Origin: JALORV01 sp963775635
Lineage (GTDB): Bacteria > Pseudomonadota > Gammaproteobacteria > Burkholderiales > Burkholderiaceae_F
Assembly: GCA_963775635.1 (NCBI GenBank)
Contig: CAVZJO010000010.1
Coordinates: forward strand, 124,001-188,000
Length of the DNA stretch: 64,000 nucleotides
Reading direction: 5' to 3'
Under the pieces are notes generated by a model that did not search any database, was not told the DNA's origin, and saw nothing but the letters and a program-made list of their open reading frames with translations. Shown piece by piece: positions 25,519-33,936 of this stretch; within the stretch, counting starts at the first letter, position 1; every line of letters starts with the position of its first letter. A program made the translations under genes and the position numbers.

Positions 25519-27820
25519 TGCTTTGCATCGGAGAAACCAGTCCGGCCCGTTCCATGTCCTCGAGCAGTCGCGCCGCCCGGTTGTACCCGATGCGCAGGTG
25601 CCGCTGCACCAGAGAAATCGAGGCGCGCCGGTTCTTGACGACGATCTCGACTGCCTGGTCGTATAACGGATCGGCTTCGGCCGCCGGTTGACCGCCTTCG
25701 CTCTCGTCGCCTTCCGACGAAGGCGCATCTAGAACTCCCTCGACGTACTGCGGCGCACCGCGTTTGCGCAGCGTGTCGACCACCCGGTGCACCTCGGCGT
25801 CGGCGACGAAAGCCCCGTGCACGCGCGACGGCAGGCCGGTGCCCGGCGCCAGGTACAGCATGTCTCCCTGTCCCAGCAGTGATTCGGAGCCCATCTGATC
25901 GAGGATCGTGCGCGAATCGACCCGGCTCGACACCTGGTACGAGATGCGCGCGGGGATGTTCGCCTTGATGAGCCCCGTGATCACGTCGACCGATGGGCGC
26001 TGAGTCGCCAGTATCAGGTGCATGCCGGCTGCGCGCGCCTTCTGCGCGATGCGTGCAATCAGTTCCTCGACCTTCTTGCCGGTGACCATCATCAGGTCGG
26101 CCAGTTCGTCGATCACTACGACGATCAGCGGCAGCGGCTCGAGCGGTTCGGCATCGTCGGGCGTCAGCGAGAACGGATTGCGCAGGACCTCGCCTTTTGC
26201 GCGCGCTTCGGCGAGCTTCTGGTTGTAGCCGCTCAGACTGCGTACACCCAGCTTGCTCAGCAGCCGATAGCGCCGGTCCATTTCGGCCACACACCACTGC
26301 AGTGCGTGCCCGGCCTCGCGCATGTCGGTCACGACCGGGCAAAGCAGGTGCGGGATGCCCTCGTACACCGAGAGCTCGAGCATCTTGGGGTCGACCAGGA
26401 TCAGCCGCACCTGCGATGGGTCGGCCTTGTACAGGATCGACAGGATCATCGCGTTGATGCCGACCGACTTGCCCGAGCCGGTGGTGCCGGCCACCAGCAA
26501 GTGCGGCATGCGCGCCAGGTCGACCACCACGGCTTTACCGGCGATATCCTTGCCGAGTCCCAACGTCAGCAGCGAAGCGCTTTCGTTGTAGACCGCCGAG
26601 CCGAGAATCTCCGACAGCCTGACCACCTGCCGGCGAGCGTTCGGTAGTTCGAGCCCCATCAGATTCTTGCCAGGAATAGTCTCGACAACGCGGACCGACA
26701 CCAGCGACAGCGAGCGTGCGAGATCCTTGGCCAGGTTGACGATCTGGCTGCCCTTGACACCAATCGCGGGCTCGATCTCATAGCGCGTAATCACCGGTCC
26801 CGGATACGCCGCCACCACCTGGGCTTCGACGTTGAAGTCGCGCAGCTTCTTCTCGATCAGACGCGAGGTGAATTCGAGCGTTTCGGTCGAAACGCTTTCG
26901 ACCGCCGGCGGCGGTTCGTCAAGCAGGTCCAGCGGCGGCAGTCGCGCGTCGGCGATCTCGGCAAACAGCGGGACCTGCTTTTCCTTCTGTTTGCGCTCGG
27001 ACGGCTTCACGTGCGCCGCGGGTCGCTCGATGTGAACCGGTGGAGACTCCTCGATTCGCTCGCGCTCCTCGGCCAGCGCCGCCTCGCGCACGCGCGTCGC
27101 CGCTTCGCCGATCGCACGGTCCTCGGCTTCCTCGCGTCGTCGTTCGGCCCGCCGTGAAAACCCTTCGAGAAAGCCGCCTAGTCGCTCGGCCACCGTCAGC
27201 CAGGAGAAATCGAGGAACAGCGAAAGGCCGATGGCGATGCCAACCAGAAAGATCAGGCTGGCGCCGGTGAACCCGACTGCTGACTGCAGCCACGGCGCTA
27301 TCGCCGTACCGAGGATGCCGCCCGGCGCGCCGGGCAGCTGGCTTGTCAGCGTGTAAAGCCGCAAAGCCTCCAGTCCGCTGGCGCCTAGCAACAGCGCGAC
27401 GAAGCCCAGGGCGTGCGCCCACGGCGGCAGGTCGTCAGCCAGCGGATCGGCTCCGGCGGCGGCGCGATGCAGGCGGCGGAAAGCGCGGGCCACGGTGATC
27501 ACCAGGCCGAGCGCCAGCAGATAGGCCGACAGTCCGAACAGCAGCAGCAGCACGTCGGCGCACCAGGCGCCCCATCGGCCGCCGAAATTGCGCACGGCTC
27601 CGGCGGCCACCGAATGCGTGAAGCCGGGATCGTCGCGGCTATACGAAAGCAGGATCGCGAGCAAGGCGACCGCCAGCAGCGCCCCGACGATCCAGCGAGC
27701 TTCGGCGATCAGCCGGGCGGCACGGGGGTTGCCAGCCGCGGCCACCGGCGACCGGGCGCGGACCCAAGCACCGTTGGACACCGAGCCGGCCACGCGTTCG
27801 ATTCCGGGGCGTGAGGACAT
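25478..27820 (-). CDS. ftsK: DNA translocase FtsK
   Basis: A 780-residue septal DNA pump that moves chromosome ends toward dif at division. The N-terminal part has about four membrane helices (WIVGALLAVALLAILLSYSR, VLLLLFGLSAYLLALGLVIT, ALGFVALLLGASGLEALRLY, LIFLVGIAIGLSLFLDFSWL). A charged linker of about 130 residues follows, then the alpha/beta motor domains with Walker A GTTGSGKS at about residue 443 and DPKMLELSVYEGIPHLLCPV. The C-terminal gamma winged helix (DQAVEIVVKNRRASISLVQR, RIGYNRAARLLEDMERAGLV) recognises KOPS. The linker is short, as in SpoIIIE-like FtsK forms. Confidence 0.96.
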   Translation of the reverse strand: MSSRPGIERVAGSVSNGAWVRARSPVAAAGNPRAARLIAEARWIVGALLAVALLAILLSYSRDDPGFTHSVAAGAVRNFGGRWGAWCADVLLLLFGLSAYLLALGLVITVARAFRRLHRAAAGADPLADDLPPWAHALGFVALLLGASGLEALRLYTLTSQLPGAPGGILGTAIAPWLQSAVGFTGASLIFLVGIAIGLSLFLDFSWLTVAERLGGFLEGFSRRAERRREEAEDRAIGEAATRVREAALAEERERIEESPPVHIERPAAHVKPSERKQKEKQVPLFAEIADARLPPLDLLDEPPPAVESVSTETLEFTSRLIEKKLRDFNVEAQVVAAYPGPVITRYEIEPAIGVKGSQIVNLAKDLARSLSLVSVRVVETIPGKNLMGLELPNARRQVVRLSEILGSAVYNESASLLTLGLGKDIAGKAVVVDLARMPHLLVAGTTGSGKSVGINAMILSILYKADPSQVRLILVDPKMLELSVYEGIPHLLCPVVTDMREAGHALQWCVAEMDRRYRLLSKLGVRSLSGYNQKLAEARAKGEVLRNPFSLTPDDAEPLEPLPLIVVVIDELADLMMVTGKKVEELIARIAQKARAAGMHLILATQRPSVDVITGLIKANIPARISYQVSSRVDSRTILDQMGSESLLGQGDMLYLAPGTGLPSRVHGAFVADAEVHRVVDTLRKRGAPQYVEGVLDAPSSEGDESEGGQPAAEADPLYDQAVEIVVKNRRASISLVQRHLRIGYNRAARLLEDMERAGLVSPMQSNGNREILVPARDV

Positions 27821-27991
27821 GGCGCTGGATTATAGGAGGGGCACCCGCTGGCGATTCCTACGAATACTGCGGTCCTGCGAATCCTGCGGATGCCCGGTTT
27901 CGTCGCTCGGCAGCCGGTTTGGCGCCGCGTACGATCCGCTTTGTCGCGCGGTATTGCGACCGACCCGTCCGGCTCGCAGAATTCCACTTCG

Positions 27992-29129
27992 ATGGACCCG
28001 GAAATCGCCCTGCCCGCCCGCACCATCTCTGCGGCGGCATCCGCGCGCGCCGCGTTTGCCCGCGTCTTCAACCTGCGCGGCATCGCTGTTGTCTTCTACT
28101 TCTGTCTGCTGCTGCTGCTTGGCCGCTACGTCATCTGGCTCAGCTACGAGCCGATCGACGACTGGGCCTTCAGCCTGGTCCGCAGCGTCCGGCAGACGAT
28201 GATCAGCGCGGTGCTGGTGTTGCTGGCCGTTGCCGCAGCGGAGGCCTTCGTCGCCGGTCGCCGTCTGGGTATGCGCGCCGCGCTGACCGTAGGCGGGATC
28301 ATGTCGGTGGCGGCCGCGGCCATTGGCGTCCCGATCCGCATCTGGGTCGCGGGCAACCCGGTCGTCGAGGCAATCGCTCAAGGAGCCCGCCTACTTCGTG
28401 CAGATCTGGGCACTGTGGTCGGCGATCGGCGGTTTCGGTTACTGGCTGTTCCACTCGATCCGCTCGGACGAGGCGGCCCGCTCGCAGCTGGTCGATGCGG
28501 AGTGCCGGCGTGAAGCCCTGCAGTCGCAGATGGTCGAGGCGCATTTGAGCGCCCTGCAGGCGCAGATCGAGCCGCACTTTCTCTTCAACACCCTCGCGAA
28601 CGTCAAGCGGCTGTACGAGACGGCACCGGCGCGCGGCCGCGAGATGCTCTCGAGCTTGATCAATTATCTGCGCGCGGCGCTGCCGACGATGAGAGAGCCA
28701 GGATCGACGCTGCAGCGCGAGATCGAGCTGGTACGGTCGTTCCTGACGATTCTGCAGATGCGAATGGGCGAGCGGCTGGCGTTCTCGATCGATGCTCCCA
28801 GTGAACTCGCCGGCGCACGTGTCCCGCCCATGGTCATCCCAACCCTGGTGGAGAACGCGATCAAGCACGGGCTCTCGCCGCTACCCGAAGGCGGCCGCAT
28901 CGACATCCGCGCCCGGCGCGAGGGGAGCCAATCCATGGTCATCGAGGTGTCCGATAACGGCGCGGGATTCGCGGCCAGCGGCGGCAGCGGCGTGGGGCTA
29001 GCCAATACGCGCTCGCGACTGTCGGCGCTGTATGGGTCGGACGCGTCACTCTCGCTTGCGATGGGCGCACCACGCGGAGTCGTGGCGACGGTTCGCCTGC
29101 CGTTGCAGTCATTGGGGCAGCCAGCATGA
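27992..29129 (+). pseudogene. LytS/YehU-type sensor histidine kinase, one frame break
   Basis: The N-terminal membrane part (GIAVVFYFCLLLLLGRYVIW, MISAVLVLLAVAAAEAFVAG, ALTVGGIMSVAAAAIGVPIR) is in one frame. After one extra base at about 28365-28385 the protein continues with AYFVQIWALWSAIGGFGYWL and the kinase core. That core has the phospho-acceptor motif EPHFLFNTLANVKRLYE (His codon at 28574), the N-box LVENAIKHG, and the G-box SDNGAGF with GVGLANTRSRLSALYG. All catalytic residues are present, so this is an active kinase if the frame is intact. The total would be about 379 residues. The stop overlaps the next kinase start (ATGA). Confidence 0.85.
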
Positions 29130-30263
29130 CCGCCGTACTGCCGCACTCCACGGTACTCGCAGGCGCTGCGCACGGCGTATCGCGCTGGATGCAGGGCTGG
29201 TCGAAGATGGGCCGGCGCCACGTGGTGGCGTGGCTGTTCGCGTCTTCGCTGATGTCGGTGGTCGACTGGACAGGTCTGATCGACAAGCTCGACAAGCCGA
29301 ACGTGCACTTCCTGATGGCGTTCGACTTTGTCACGAGCCTGATCCTGTTCGGCGTCACGCTGCTCGCCTGGGTCGCTGCCACCGAAGGCGCGCCGATCAG
29401 CGGCCGCGAGCGTAATAGGCGCGTCGTATGGGCCATCTTGATCGCAGCGGTGGTCGCCGCCTGCATCGTGGTGCCGGTGATGAGGGCCTTCGAGGTCGAC
29501 CGCATGTGGTGGGAGATGATGGGCAAGAGCAAGCCGCAACCGGCACTGCGCCCTGGTCATCATCGGCAATTCGATCCAATTCGTGGCCTGGTCGGGCCTG
29601 TTCATCGCCGCGGCCGAAGTCATCCGCCGCCGCTCGCTGACAAACGAGGCGATCCGTGCGTCACAGCGCGAACAAGCGACGCTGACACGTGACGTGCTCG
29701 AATCCCGCCTGGCGGCGATGCAGGCGCAGGTCGAGCCGCAGTTCCTGTTCGACACGTTGGTCGATATCGAAAAGCTCTATCAGAGAGACAGTGCGGGCGC
29801 GGCCGACCAGCTCGATCGGCTGATCACCTACCTGCGCGTAGCGCTGCCGCGACTGCGCGAAGCGGGCTCGACGGTGAGCGCCGAGATCGAACTGGTGAGG
29901 GCGTACCTCGACGTGGTGCGCTCGGCGCGCGGAGGTTGGCCGAGCCTCGCCGTATCAATCGACGATGACTGCCGTGAGGCGCGTTTCTATCCGATGCTTT
30001 TGCTACCGCTGGTCCAGCGGGCCATACACGGGAAGTCGGCCAGCGCGCCCGCCAGCATAAGGATCGGGGTGCAACGGGCCGGTAGCGACATCGCCATCGT
30101 CGTGCGCATCGCAGCGGCGGGCGGCTGCGCTGAGGACCGCGAGATCGCTCGGGTACGCGAGCGGCTGGCCGGCCTCTACGGCGCGCGAGCCTCGCTTGAC
30201 TGCATCGAGCCGCACAGCGATACCACCCAGTTGACGATGCGCATTCCGGGCGCCGCATCATGA
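29126..30263 (+). pseudogene. Degenerate LytS-type kinase paralogue, one frame break
   Basis: This gene is the same size as its upstream neighbour. Its N-terminal membrane part is HVVAWLFASSLMSVVDWTGL, FDFVTSLILFGVTLLAWVAA and VVWAILIAAVVAACIVVPVM. After one extra base near 29535-29550 it continues as ALVIIGNSIQFVAWSGLFIA and the cytoplasmic domain. The phospho-acceptor motif reads EPQFLFDTLVDIEKLYQ, with Gln in place of His (codon at 29739) and Asp for Asn. The N-box reads LVQRAIHGK without the Asn, and no DxGxG G-box is visible, yet the tail RVRERLAGLYGARASL is kept. I infer a pseudokinase that could pair with the upstream kinase. It is coupled to both neighbours by ATGA overlaps. Confidence 0.8.
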
Positions 30264-31022
30264 GCGGAGCCACAGCCATCGTCGCCGAAGACGAGGCGAC
30301 ACTGCGCCATCAGCTGGTCGAACAGCTGTCACAGCTATGGCCGGAACTGAACATCGTCGCCGAGGCCGAGAATGGCGTGCAGGCGCTGCGCCTGCTCGAC
30401 GAACACGATCCCGACGTGCTGTTCCTCGATATCCAGATGCCCGGAGCCACCGGCCTCGAGGTCGCGCGCCAGGCCAGCGGGCGCTGCCACGTGGTGTTCG
30501 TCACCGCATACGACCAGCATGCGGTCGCGGCATTCGATCAGGGTGCGGTCGACTACGTTCTGAAACCCGTATCCGCGGCGCGCCTGTTCACGGCGGTCAG
30601 CCGCGTCAAGCAGCGGCTCGGTTCACCGCCAGCACGCCTCGACGCGACGCTGAACCAGCTGGCACCAGCGGCTCACGCCAGCTGGCGGCGGCCGCCAGCC
30701 GCTGCGGTGGATCAATGCCTCGGTCGGCCAGAACCTGAAGCTGATCACGGTCGACGAGATCAGTTACTTCCAGGCGGACAACAAGTACACGCGCGTCGTT
30801 ACGGCGGAAGGTGAAGCGCTGATCCGCAAGCCGCTGAAGGAACTGGTCGAGGAACTCGACCCGGGACAGTTCTGGCAGATCCATCGCTCGACGCTGGTCA
30901 ACGCGACCGCGATCGCCGGCGTCACACGCGACTTCCGTGGACGCATGATGGTGAAGCTGAAGACCCGCGCCGAAACCCTGCTGGTTTCGGATACCTACAC
31001 GCACCTGTTTCGGCAGATGTGA
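30260..31022 (+). pseudogene. LytTR-type response regulator, one frame break
   Basis: The receiver domain (AIVAEDEATLRHQLVEQLSQ, phospho-acceptor Asp57 in VLFLDIQMPG, VFVTAYDQHAVAAFDQGAVD, YVLKPVSAARLF) is in one frame. After one extra base around 30680-30705 the LytTR DNA-binding domain follows: RWINASVGQNLKLITVDEIS, YFQADNKYTRVVTAEGEALI, FWQIHRSTLVNATAIAGVTR, and the end DTYTHLFRQM. Total length is about 254 residues, normal for an AlgR/LytR-type regulator. It forms an operon with the two kinases upstream and would regulate unknown promoters through direct-repeat LytTR sites. Confidence 0.85.
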
Positions 31023-31229
31023 AGAGGGCGCCGCTCACGTACGCGACCGTGCGGGTCGCACGTGCGCTCGCGGCGGAACTGATCAATTAGTCGGCTGCGC
31101 TCCGGAGCGGCCGCGCGCTCCGCCGATCCACAACAGCACGGCACCCTCCCCGACCCTCCCGCCACGCGGGAAGGTGTGAAGCCCCTCAATTCGGACCTTT
31201 GGTTGAGTGATCGCCACTACGCCCCCACT

Positions 31230-31235
31230 TATAAT
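31230..31235 (+). promoter_or_regulatory. Consensus -10 box of trxB
   Basis: TATAAT lies 24 bp upstream of the trxB start codon. A GTGATC at 31207-31212 gives a 17-bp spacer but is a weak -35 box. Confidence 0.5.
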
Positions 31236-31259
31236 CCCTCGACTCATCAGGGAAGAACA

Positions 31260-32249
31260 ATGGCGGTCACCAAACACGCGCGGGTGCTGATCCTGGGATC
31301 GGGACCGGCGGGCTATACAGCAGCGGTCTACGCGGCACGGGCCAACCTCAAGCCAGTGCTGATCACCGGTCTTGCGCAGGGTGGACAACTGATGACCACC
31401 ACTGATGTCGACAACTGGCCGGCGGATGCAAGCGGTGTACAGGGCCCCGAGCTGATGGCTCGCTTCCTGGCGCATGCGGAGCGCTTCAACACGGAAATCG
31501 TGTTCGATCACATCCACACGGCCAAGCTCGATGAGCGGCCGCTGCGACTGCTCGGCGACAGCGGCGAATACACGTGCGACGCGCTGATCATCGCCACCGG
31601 CGCCAGTGCCATGTACCTTGGCTTGCCGTCCGAACAGGAATTCATGGGCAAGGGTGTATCGGGCTGCGCGACCTGCGACGGCTTCTTCTACAAAGGGCAG
31701 GATGTCGCGGTCGTTGGTGGCGGGAACACGGCGGTCGAGGAAGCGCTGTACCTGTCGAACATCGCAAGCAAGGTCACGCTGATCCATCGTCGCGACAAAT
31801 TCCGCGCTGAGCCGATCCTGGTCGATCACCTGATGGACAAGGTCAAGGAAGGTCGCGTCGCGCTAAAGCTGCACAGCGTGCTCGACGAGGTGCTGGGTAC
31901 CGAAACCGGGGTCACCGGAGCGCGTGTCCAGAACGTCCAGTCGGGCATCAAGGAGGACCTCGCGCTGCAGGGCGTTTTCATTGCGATCGGCCACCGACCG
32001 AACACGGAACTCTTCGTCGGGCAGCTTGAGATGGTCAATGGATACATCGTCACGCGCGGCGGCCTGGCCGGCATGGCCACGGCAACCAGCGTCGAGGGCG
32101 TGTTCGCGGCAGGCGATGTACAGGACCACGTTTATCGGCAGGCGGTTACCAGCGCAGGCACCGGCTGCATGGCCGCACTCGATGCGCAGAAGTATCTCGA
32201 GAATCTGCAGCCGGCCACGCAGTCGGCCGCTGAAGTTCTCGCGGCCTGA
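31260..32249 (+). CDS. trxB: Thioredoxin-disulfide reductase
   Basis: A 329-residue NADPH-dependent flavoprotein that reduces thioredoxin. FAD-binding motif VLILGSGPAGYTAAVYAARA, redox-active disulfide CATC (about residues 136-139, GCATCDGFFYKGQ), NADPH motif VAVVGGGNTAVEEALYLSNI, and C-terminal FAD contact GVFAAGDVQDHVYRQAVTSA. The ATG at 31260 was chosen because it opens the canonical N-terminus and has GGGAAG upstream. The larger frame from 31176 would cover the promoter. Confidence 0.97.
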   Translation: MAVTKHARVLILGSGPAGYTAAVYAARANLKPVLITGLAQGGQLMTTTDVDNWPADASGVQGPELMARFLAHAERFNTEIVFDHIHTAKLDERPLRLLGDSGEYTCDALIIATGASAMYLGLPSEQEFMGKGVSGCATCDGFFYKGQDVAVVGGGNTAVEEALYLSNIASKVTLIHRRDKFRAEPILVDHLMDKVKEGRVALKLHSVLDEVLGTETGVTGARVQNVQSGIKEDLALQGVFIAIGHRPNTELFVGQLEMVNGYIVTRGGLAGMATATSVEGVFAAGDVQDHVYRQAVTSAGTGCMAALDAQKYLENLQPATQSAAEVLAA

Positions 32250-32273
32250 GGCTCTGGCGGTGGGCAGGGGAAA

Positions 32274-32924
32274 ATGGCCGCCCGCTACAAGGACCTGTCG
32301 CAGCTTGCGCCGCTGCGTGAATCGCTGAGTCGCACCGCCCGCGCCGAGGAACTGCGCGCCAACGAGCAGCGCGCCGAGCGGGCCGAAAAGTCAGTAGACG
32401 TCGATGAGTTTCGCAGCGCGGTCGGCGCGGTCACGCCGCTGGCGATCAGGCAGCGCGTCAAGCACGACCGTCCGCCGCACCCGCCGGTGCCTCACAAGCG
32501 CATCGAGGACAACCAGCAGGTGCTGATTGCGTCGGTCTCGGACGAGTTCGAGATCGACACGCTGCTGCACACCGATGCCGAGCTGTCGTTCAGGCGCCCT
32601 GGCATCGGGCCGGACGTCCTGCGCAAGCTGCGTCGCGGTGACTGGGTCATCCAGGATGAGCTGGACCTGCATGGCTCGCGCGTCGACGCCGCGCGCGAAC
32701 TGCTGGCGCAATTCTTGCGCGACGCGGTCCGGCGCGGCCTGCGCTGCGTGCGCATCATCCATGGCAAGGGCCTCGGCTCGAAGGACCGTCTGCCGGTGCT
32801 GAAGGGCAAGGCGCGTATGTGGCTCGCCCGGCGCGAGGAAGTCATCGCCTTCTGCCAGGCGCGCCCGGCCGAAGGGGGCAGCGGCGCGCTGGTGGTGCTG
32901 CTGCGACCGGCGCACAAAGCGTGA
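32274..32924 (+). CDS. Smr-domain DNA-binding/nuclease-like protein
   Basis: This 216-residue protein has an N-terminal charged region (TARAEELRANEQRAERAEKS) and a C-terminal Smr domain with the LDLHG motif (ELDLHGSRVDAARELLAQFL) and HGKG (RCVRIIHGKGLGSKD). Stand-alone Smr proteins of proteobacteria (SmrA/SmrB type) can nick nucleic acid; SmrB acts on mRNA at collided ribosomes. Which subtype this is cannot be decided by eye. The stop overlaps the next gene's GTG start. Confidence 0.88.
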   Translation: MAARYKDLSQLAPLRESLSRTARAEELRANEQRAERAEKSVDVDEFRSAVGAVTPLAIRQRVKHDRPPHPPVPHKRIEDNQQVLIASVSDEFEIDTLLHTDAELSFRRPGIGPDVLRKLRRGDWVIQDELDLHGSRVDAARELLAQFLRDAVRRGLRCVRIIHGKGLGSKDRLPVLKGKARMWLARREEVIAFCQARPAEGGSGALVVLLRPAHKA

Positions 32925-33556
32925 CGGAAGCCTCGACCCTGCTGTTCGTGGTCGAAGTGATCGCCGTGCTGGCGTGCGCGTTTTCCGGTTTCGCCGAGGC
33001 GCAGCGCAAGTCGATGGACCTGGTCGGCGTCTATGTGGTGGCGTTCGTCACGGCCTTCGGCGGAGGCACCCTGCGCGATGTGCTGCTCGACCGGCGTCCG
33101 CTTTTTTGGGTCGAGCACCAGGTATATCCGATCCTGATCATGGCGCTGACGCTGATCGCGACGCCGCTGATGCGCATCGCGCAGCGGATCATTCCGAACA
33201 CCGCGCTGGTGGTGGCCGACGCGATCGGGCTCGGCTTCTTCAGCATCAGCGGGGTCGCGCTGGCGTTAGAAGCCGGCATGTCGCCGTTCGTGGCATCGAT
33301 GATGGGCGTAGTGACCGGCGCCTTCGGCGGCGTGCTGCGCGACATCCTGCTGAACGAGGTGCCGATGGTGCTGCGCGACGGTCGGCCCTACGCCATCGCG
33401 GCGTTCCTTGGGTGCTGGCTCTACATTCTGATGATGAACTCGGGCGCCAGCTCCGGGCTCGCGCTGTGGACTGCCGCCGCGCTGACGACTGCCTTTCGCC
33501 TGATCGCCTGGCGCCACGACTGGACGATCAAAGACCCCAGCGAACCGCGGGCCTGA
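32921..33556 (+). CDS. Trimeric intracellular cation (TRIC) channel family protein, UPF0126 type
   Basis: This 211-residue membrane protein is built of two similar UPF0126 halves. Each half has a Gly-rich motif: VTAFGGGTLRDVLLDRRPLF in the first and VTGAFGGVLRDILLNEVPMV in the second, each preceded by a hydrophobic helix (VIAVLACAFSGFAEAQRKS; GLGFFSISGVALALEAGMSP). Prokaryotic TRIC homologues form trimeric cation channels; the native ion is not known here. The GTG at 32921 overlaps the smr stop codon (GTGA), which fixes the start. Confidence 0.88.
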   Translation: MTEASTLLFVVEVIAVLACAFSGFAEAQRKSMDLVGVYVVAFVTAFGGGTLRDVLLDRRPLFWVEHQVYPILIMALTLIATPLMRIAQRIIPNTALVVADAIGLGFFSISGVALALEAGMSPFVASMMGVVTGAFGGVLRDILLNEVPMVLRDGRPYAIAAFLGCWLYILMMNSGASSGLALWTAAALTTAFRLIAWRHDWTIKDPSEPRA

Positions 33557-33564
33557 GCGCTGGA

Positions 33565-33903
33565 CTAGACGGCCGCCTCGCCTTCCTCGCCGGTCCGTAT
33601 CCGAATCACCTGCTCGACCGCGCGCACGAAGATCTTTCCATCGCCGATCTTGCCTGTGCGCGCCGCCTTGGTGATGGCCTCGATGGCCCGCTCGACCAGC
33701 GCCTCGGGCACGACCGCCTCGACCTTCACCTTGGGCAGGAAGTCGACCACATACTCGGCGCCACGATAGAGCTCCGTGTGGCCCTTCTGGCGCCCAAAGC
33801 CCTTGACCTCTGTGACGGTGAGCCCGCTGACGCCCACGTCGGCGAGCGCCTCGCGCACCTCGTCTAGCTTGAACGGCTTGATGATCGCTGTGATCTGTTT
33901 CAT
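33565..33903 (-). CDS. glnB: Nitrogen regulatory protein P-II
   Basis: A 112-residue trimeric signal protein that senses 2-oxoglutarate and ATP/ADP and is uridylylated at Tyr51. The first strand is MKQITAIIKPFKLDEVREAL, the T-loop HTELYRGAEYVVDFLPKVKV contains Tyr51, the B-loop region is TGKIGDGKIFV, and the C-terminus carries EQVIRIRTGEEGEAAV. The family assignment is certain; GlnB versus GlnK cannot be separated by eye. GlnB is preferred because no amtB follows and the gene lies beside nadE, a common glnB neighbour. Confidence 0.93.
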   Translation of the reverse strand: MKQITAIIKPFKLDEVREALADVGVSGLTVTEVKGFGRQKGHTELYRGAEYVVDFLPKVKVEAVVPEALVERAIEAITKAARTGKIGDGKIFVRAVEQVIRIRTGEEGEAAV

Positions 33904-33936
33904 GGTCGCTTCCTGGCATCAGGTTCCGTTGAAATT

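Noticed and set aside
28365..30705. Programmed ribosomal frameshifting in the LytS/LytTR genes
   Set aside because: No slippery heptamer or downstream pseudoknot is evident at the three break sites, and similar breaks occur in unrelated genes of the window.
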